Positions 14,149 to 16,274 of a stretch of 16,274 nt of DNA are shown here, piece after piece; the first letter of the stretch is position 1, and each line of letters starts with the position of its first letter. Under the pieces are notes generated by a model. That model ran no database searches, was not told the DNA's origin, and saw only the letters and a program-made list of their open reading frames with translations. Both the position numbers and the translations under genes were made by a program. The DNA comes from JABFRJ01 sp964389095 (GTDB taxonomy: Bacteria; Pseudomonadota; Alphaproteobacteria; Rhizobiales; Hyphomicrobiaceae). Location: positions 1-16,274 of the forward strand of contig CAYMEB010000100.1 in NCBI GenBank assembly GCA_964389095.1, read 5' to 3'.

Positions 14149-15504
14149 TCACGGCCTGCTCGGATCGAACCGCTTCTTCAAGCCACGCCAGCAGGCCATG
14201 TAATCGGGCTGCAGCGTATCGAGTTCGGCGGCGTACTTGGTCACGCGCTGCGGGAAGCGGGTCTCGAACATGAACGCCAGCGTGTTGGTGAGCTTGACGG
14301 GCTTCAGCTCGACGCTGCTCGCGTGCTCGAACGCGTCGGTGTCGGGTCCGTGGGCCAGCATGCAGTTGTGCAGCGACATGCCGCCCGGCGTGAACCCCTG
14401 CGGCTTGGCATCGTACTGGCCGTACACGAGCCCCATGAACTCGCTCATGATGTTGCGGTGATACCAGGGAGGTCGGAAGGTGTTCTCGGCCACCATCCAG
14501 CGCTCCGGGAAGATCACGAAGTCGATGTTCGAGGTTCCCGGCGTCTCGGAGGGCGCGGAGAGCACCGCGAAAATCGACGGATCGGGATGGTCGAAGCCTA
14601 TCGCTCCGACGGGAGAATAACGACGCAGGTCGTACTTGTAGGGCGCGTAGTTGCCGTGCCAGGCGACCACGTCCAGCGGCGAGTGGCCGAGATCGGTCGC
14701 CCACAGCGTCCCGCACCACTTGACGAAGAGCTTGGTCGGCACCTCGCGATCCTCGTAGGCGGCGACCGGGGTGAGGAAATCCCGCGCGTTGGCGAGGCAG
14801 TTCGCGCCGATCGGGCCGCGCTCCGGCAGCGTGAATGCGCCGCCATAGTTCTCGCAGACGTAGCCGCGCGCAGTGCCGTCCGACAACTCGACACGAAACT
14901 TCACGCCGCGCGGGATGACGACGATCTCGCCCGGCTCGGCGTCTATGATGCCGAACTCCGTCACGAAGCGCAGCCGGCCCTGCTGCAGCACCACGAGCAG
15001 CTCGCCGTCGGCGTTCCAGAATACCTCGTCGACCATCGAGCGGGTTGCGACGTAGATGTGCGCGGCCATTCCATTCTGCGTGCTGGCATCACCGCAGGTG
15101 GTCATGGTCCTGAGTCCCTCGATGAACGAGAGCTTCTCAGCTGGCATCGGAACGGGCGACCAGCGCAGCTGAGCGATCGGCATGTCCAGCTCGACGCAAG
15201 GCGCCGTTCGCCAGAGGCGCGCGTCGGCTTTTCTGAACACACCGGAATGAGCAACCGAAGGCCTGATACGATAGAGCCAGGATCTCTCGTTGGTGGCCCG
15301 CGGGGCGGTGAACGGCGAGCCCGAAAGCTGCTCGGCGTAAAGTCCGTAACGGCATTTCTGCGGACTGTTGCGGCCGACCGGGAGCGCGCCGGGCAGAGCC
15401 TCTGTTTCGAAGCTGTTTCCGAAGCCGGACATATAGCCCACCGCGGCGCCGAGGGCCGAAGGGGTCTGGAACGCCATCGGGTTGGGGGCCGTATCCTGAG
15501 CCAT
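14149..15504 (-). CDS. hmgA: Homogentisate 1,2-dioxygenase
   Basis: A 451-residue non-haem iron dioxygenase that opens the ring of homogentisate to 4-maleylacetoacetate in tyrosine/phenylalanine degradation, giving fumarate and acetoacetate downstream. The Fe(II) ligands of the human enzyme map exactly with an offset of 14: His349 and Glu355 in WYHRNIMSEFMGL, and His385 in HNCMLAHGPDTDAFE; the substrate His292 corresponds to His306 in GFDHPDPS. The N-terminal YMSGFGNSFETEALPGALPVG motif is typical. GGAGAA lies 8 bases before the start. No maleylacetoacetate isomerase or fumarylacetoacetase is adjacent. The upstream region has a promoter/operator (separate entry). Confidence 0.97.
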   Translation of the reverse strand: MAQDTAPNPMAFQTPSALGAAVGYMSGFGNSFETEALPGALPVGRNSPQKCRYGLYAEQLSGSPFTAPRATNERSWLYRIRPSVAHSGVFRKADARLWRTAPCVELDMPIAQLRWSPVPMPAEKLSFIEGLRTMTTCGDASTQNGMAAHIYVATRSMVDEVFWNADGELLVVLQQGRLRFVTEFGIIDAEPGEIVVIPRGVKFRVELSDGTARGYVCENYGGAFTLPERGPIGANCLANARDFLTPVAAYEDREVPTKLFVKWCGTLWATDLGHSPLDVVAWHGNYAPYKYDLRRYSPVGAIGFDHPDPSIFAVLSAPSETPGTSNIDFVIFPERWMVAENTFRPPWYHRNIMSEFMGLVYGQYDAKPQGFTPGGMSLHNCMLAHGPDTDAFEHASSVELKPVKLTNTLAFMFETRFPQRVTKYAAELDTLQPDYMACWRGLKKRFDPSRP

Positions 15505-15574
15505 GGTCGGTTCTCCGCGGAAATGGCTGAAAGTGCCGGCGGTCAGCCTGCTGCCGCGGCGGTCATGAGCCGGA

Positions 15575-15602
15575 ATGATAGTTTCGAATAGAAACGAATC
15601 AA
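15575..15602 (-). promoter_or_regulatory. Predicted hmgA promoter with operator-like inverted repeat in the spacer
   Basis: On the minus strand TTGATT (15597-15602) and TATCAT (15575-15580) are separated by 16 bases, a good sigma70-type pair. The spacer contains GTTTC and GAAAC (15581-15585 and 15591-15595) flanking five bases, an inverted repeat placed where a repressor would block RNA polymerase. CGAAT also occurs twice exactly 10 bases apart (15585, 15595). The predicted start of transcription, near 15568, leaves a leader of about 64 bases before hmgA. MarR- or IclR-type regulators commonly control hmgA; none is encoded in this window. Confidence 0.55.
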
Positions 15603-15676
15603 GCCGCGCCAGCTCGACGTCGCGTGAACTGCCCGATGACTGCCGGCATGGGCGCAGCCTGCGATCATTGGCCCGC

Positions 15677-15694
15677 CCCCACTGCCCCGTGGGG
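15677..15694 (-). terminator. Candidate hairpin terminator after pntB
   Basis: CCCCAC and GTGGGG form a perfect 6-bp stem around TGCCCC. Read on the minus strand, the hairpin starts 12 bases beyond the pntB stop codon, in front of the hmgA promoter. It has no downstream T-tract in the transcript, so a Rho-independent role is likely but not proven. It would separate pntB from hmgA transcription. Confidence 0.45.
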
Positions 15695-15705
15695 ACGGAA
15701 CGCCC

Positions 15706-16274
15706 TCAATGAGCGACAGCCTTTCCGATTTCCTCGGTCATCTTCTTGGCATCGCCCAGCACCATCACGGTGTTGTCGCGATAGAAGACCGGGTTGTCGA
15801 TGCCGGCATAACCGGAGGCGAGCGAGCGCTTATTGAAGAGAACGGTGCCCGCTTTCCAGACCTGGAGCACCGGCATGCCATAGATCGGAGATGTCTTGTC
15901 CTCCTCGGCCGCCGGATTAACAACGTCGTTGGCGCCGATGACGTAGACCGCATCGGCCTGAGAGAATTCCGAGTTGATGTCCTCCAACTCGAAGACTTCG
16001 TCGTAAGGCACATTCGCCTCAGCAAGCAGAACGTTCATGTGCCCCGGCATGCGGCCGGCAACCGGATGGATGGCGTACTTCACCTCCACGCCGGCCTTCT
16101 TGAGGTTGTCCGCCAACTCGCGAAGCGCGTGCTGGGCCTGGGCCACCGCCATGCCGTAGCCCGGCACGATGATCACCTTCTGGGCGTTCTTCAAAATGTA
16201 AGCCGCGTCGTCCGCAGCGCCGAGTTTCACCGGCTTCTGCTCGCCGCCGCCGCTGGCAGCCGCAGCGGTCTCGC
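15706..16274 (-). CDS. pntB: NAD(P) transhydrogenase beta subunit, C-terminal part (cut by window edge)
   Basis: Partial gene; 189 C-terminal codons are visible and the reading frame runs open to the window's right end. This is the NADP(H)-binding domain III of the proton-translocating transhydrogenase beta subunit, which uses the proton gradient to make NADPH from NADH. Landmarks are the nucleotide loop VPGYGMAVAQAQ, HPVAGRMPGHMNVLLAEANVPYDEV, VIGANDVVNPAA, GMPVLQVWKA and the final SGYAGIDNP...GDAKKM. The membrane domain II would lie outside the window; an Ala/Gly-rich linker (ETAAAASGGGEQ) precedes domain III here. A GTG at 16230 is internal, not the start. NADPH supply for PhaB is a plausible functional link, though not a proven one. 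Confidence 0.95.
   Translation of the reverse strand, partial: ETAAAASGGGEQKPVKLGAADDAAYILKNAQKVIIVPGYGMAVAQAQHALRELADNLKKAGVEVKYAIHPVAGRMPGHMNVLLAEANVPYDEVFELEDINSEFSQADAVYVIGANDVVNPAAEEDKTSPIYGMPVLQVWKAGTVLFNKRSLASGYAGIDNPVFYRDNTVMVLGDAKKMTEEIGKAVAH

Noticed and set aside
14323..15591. Plus-strand ORF (422 codons) opposite hmgA
   Set aside because: Antisense shadow of hmgA; it also runs through the predicted hmgA promoter.

Overview
The window is a GC-rich, gene-dense chromosomal segment (by eye in the mid-60s % G+C) with short intergenic gaps and mostly metabolic genes. I see no rRNA, tRNA, CRISPR array, insertion sequence or phage gene. The content suggests a free-living, metabolically versatile member of the Pseudomonadota, most likely an alphaproteobacterium (Hyphomicrobiales/Rhodospirillales-like). 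The grounds are the PHB-cycle genes, a family III CoA-transferase, homogentisate dioxygenase, an Anbu operon and a small secreted Cys-rich protein of a kind I associate with rhizobial relatives. This placement is inference, not proof.

Layout. At the left a family III CoA-transferase (161-1390, minus) diverges from acetoacetyl-CoA reductase phaB (1590-2339, plus). Next on the plus strand come an EamA/DMT-type permease (2450-3370), a glutathione S-transferase (3438-4049), a predicted secreted protein with eight cysteines (4222-4485) and an unrecognised 101-residue protein (4691-4996). A D-2-hydroxyacid dehydrogenase of the glyoxylate/hydroxypyruvate reductase type (5023-5997, minus) faces them. 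Its start is back to back with a tight four-gene plus-strand operon (6192-10264): circularly permuted ATP-grasp protein, alpha-E protein, transglutaminase-like cysteine peptidase and the proteasome-like peptidase Anbu.

Downstream are 3-hydroxybutyrate dehydrogenase bdhA (10367-11146), a COG3573-type FAD dehydrogenase (11183-12829), recR (12879-13481) and a type II dehydroquinase homologue (13645-14121). At the right, homogentisate dioxygenase hmgA (14149-15504) and the C-terminal part of transhydrogenase pntB (15706 to the window edge) read on the minus strand.

How the parts may work together. PhaB (NADPH-dependent), BdhA and HmgA all handle C4 acetoacetyl/3-hydroxybutyryl metabolites or feed acetoacetate, and PntAB supplies NADPH, so much of the region is carbon-storage and ketone-body/aromatic catabolism. 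The ATP-grasp/alpha-E/transglutaminase/Anbu cluster is the most intriguing system. It is a recurrent bacterial gene set predicted to make and hydrolyse peptide-type bonds, and its substrate, as far as I know, remains unidentified. Other points of interest are the loss of the expected nucleophilic Asp in the CoA-transferase, substitutions in the active site of the dehydroquinase homologue, and a well-formed promoter/operator upstream of hmgA.
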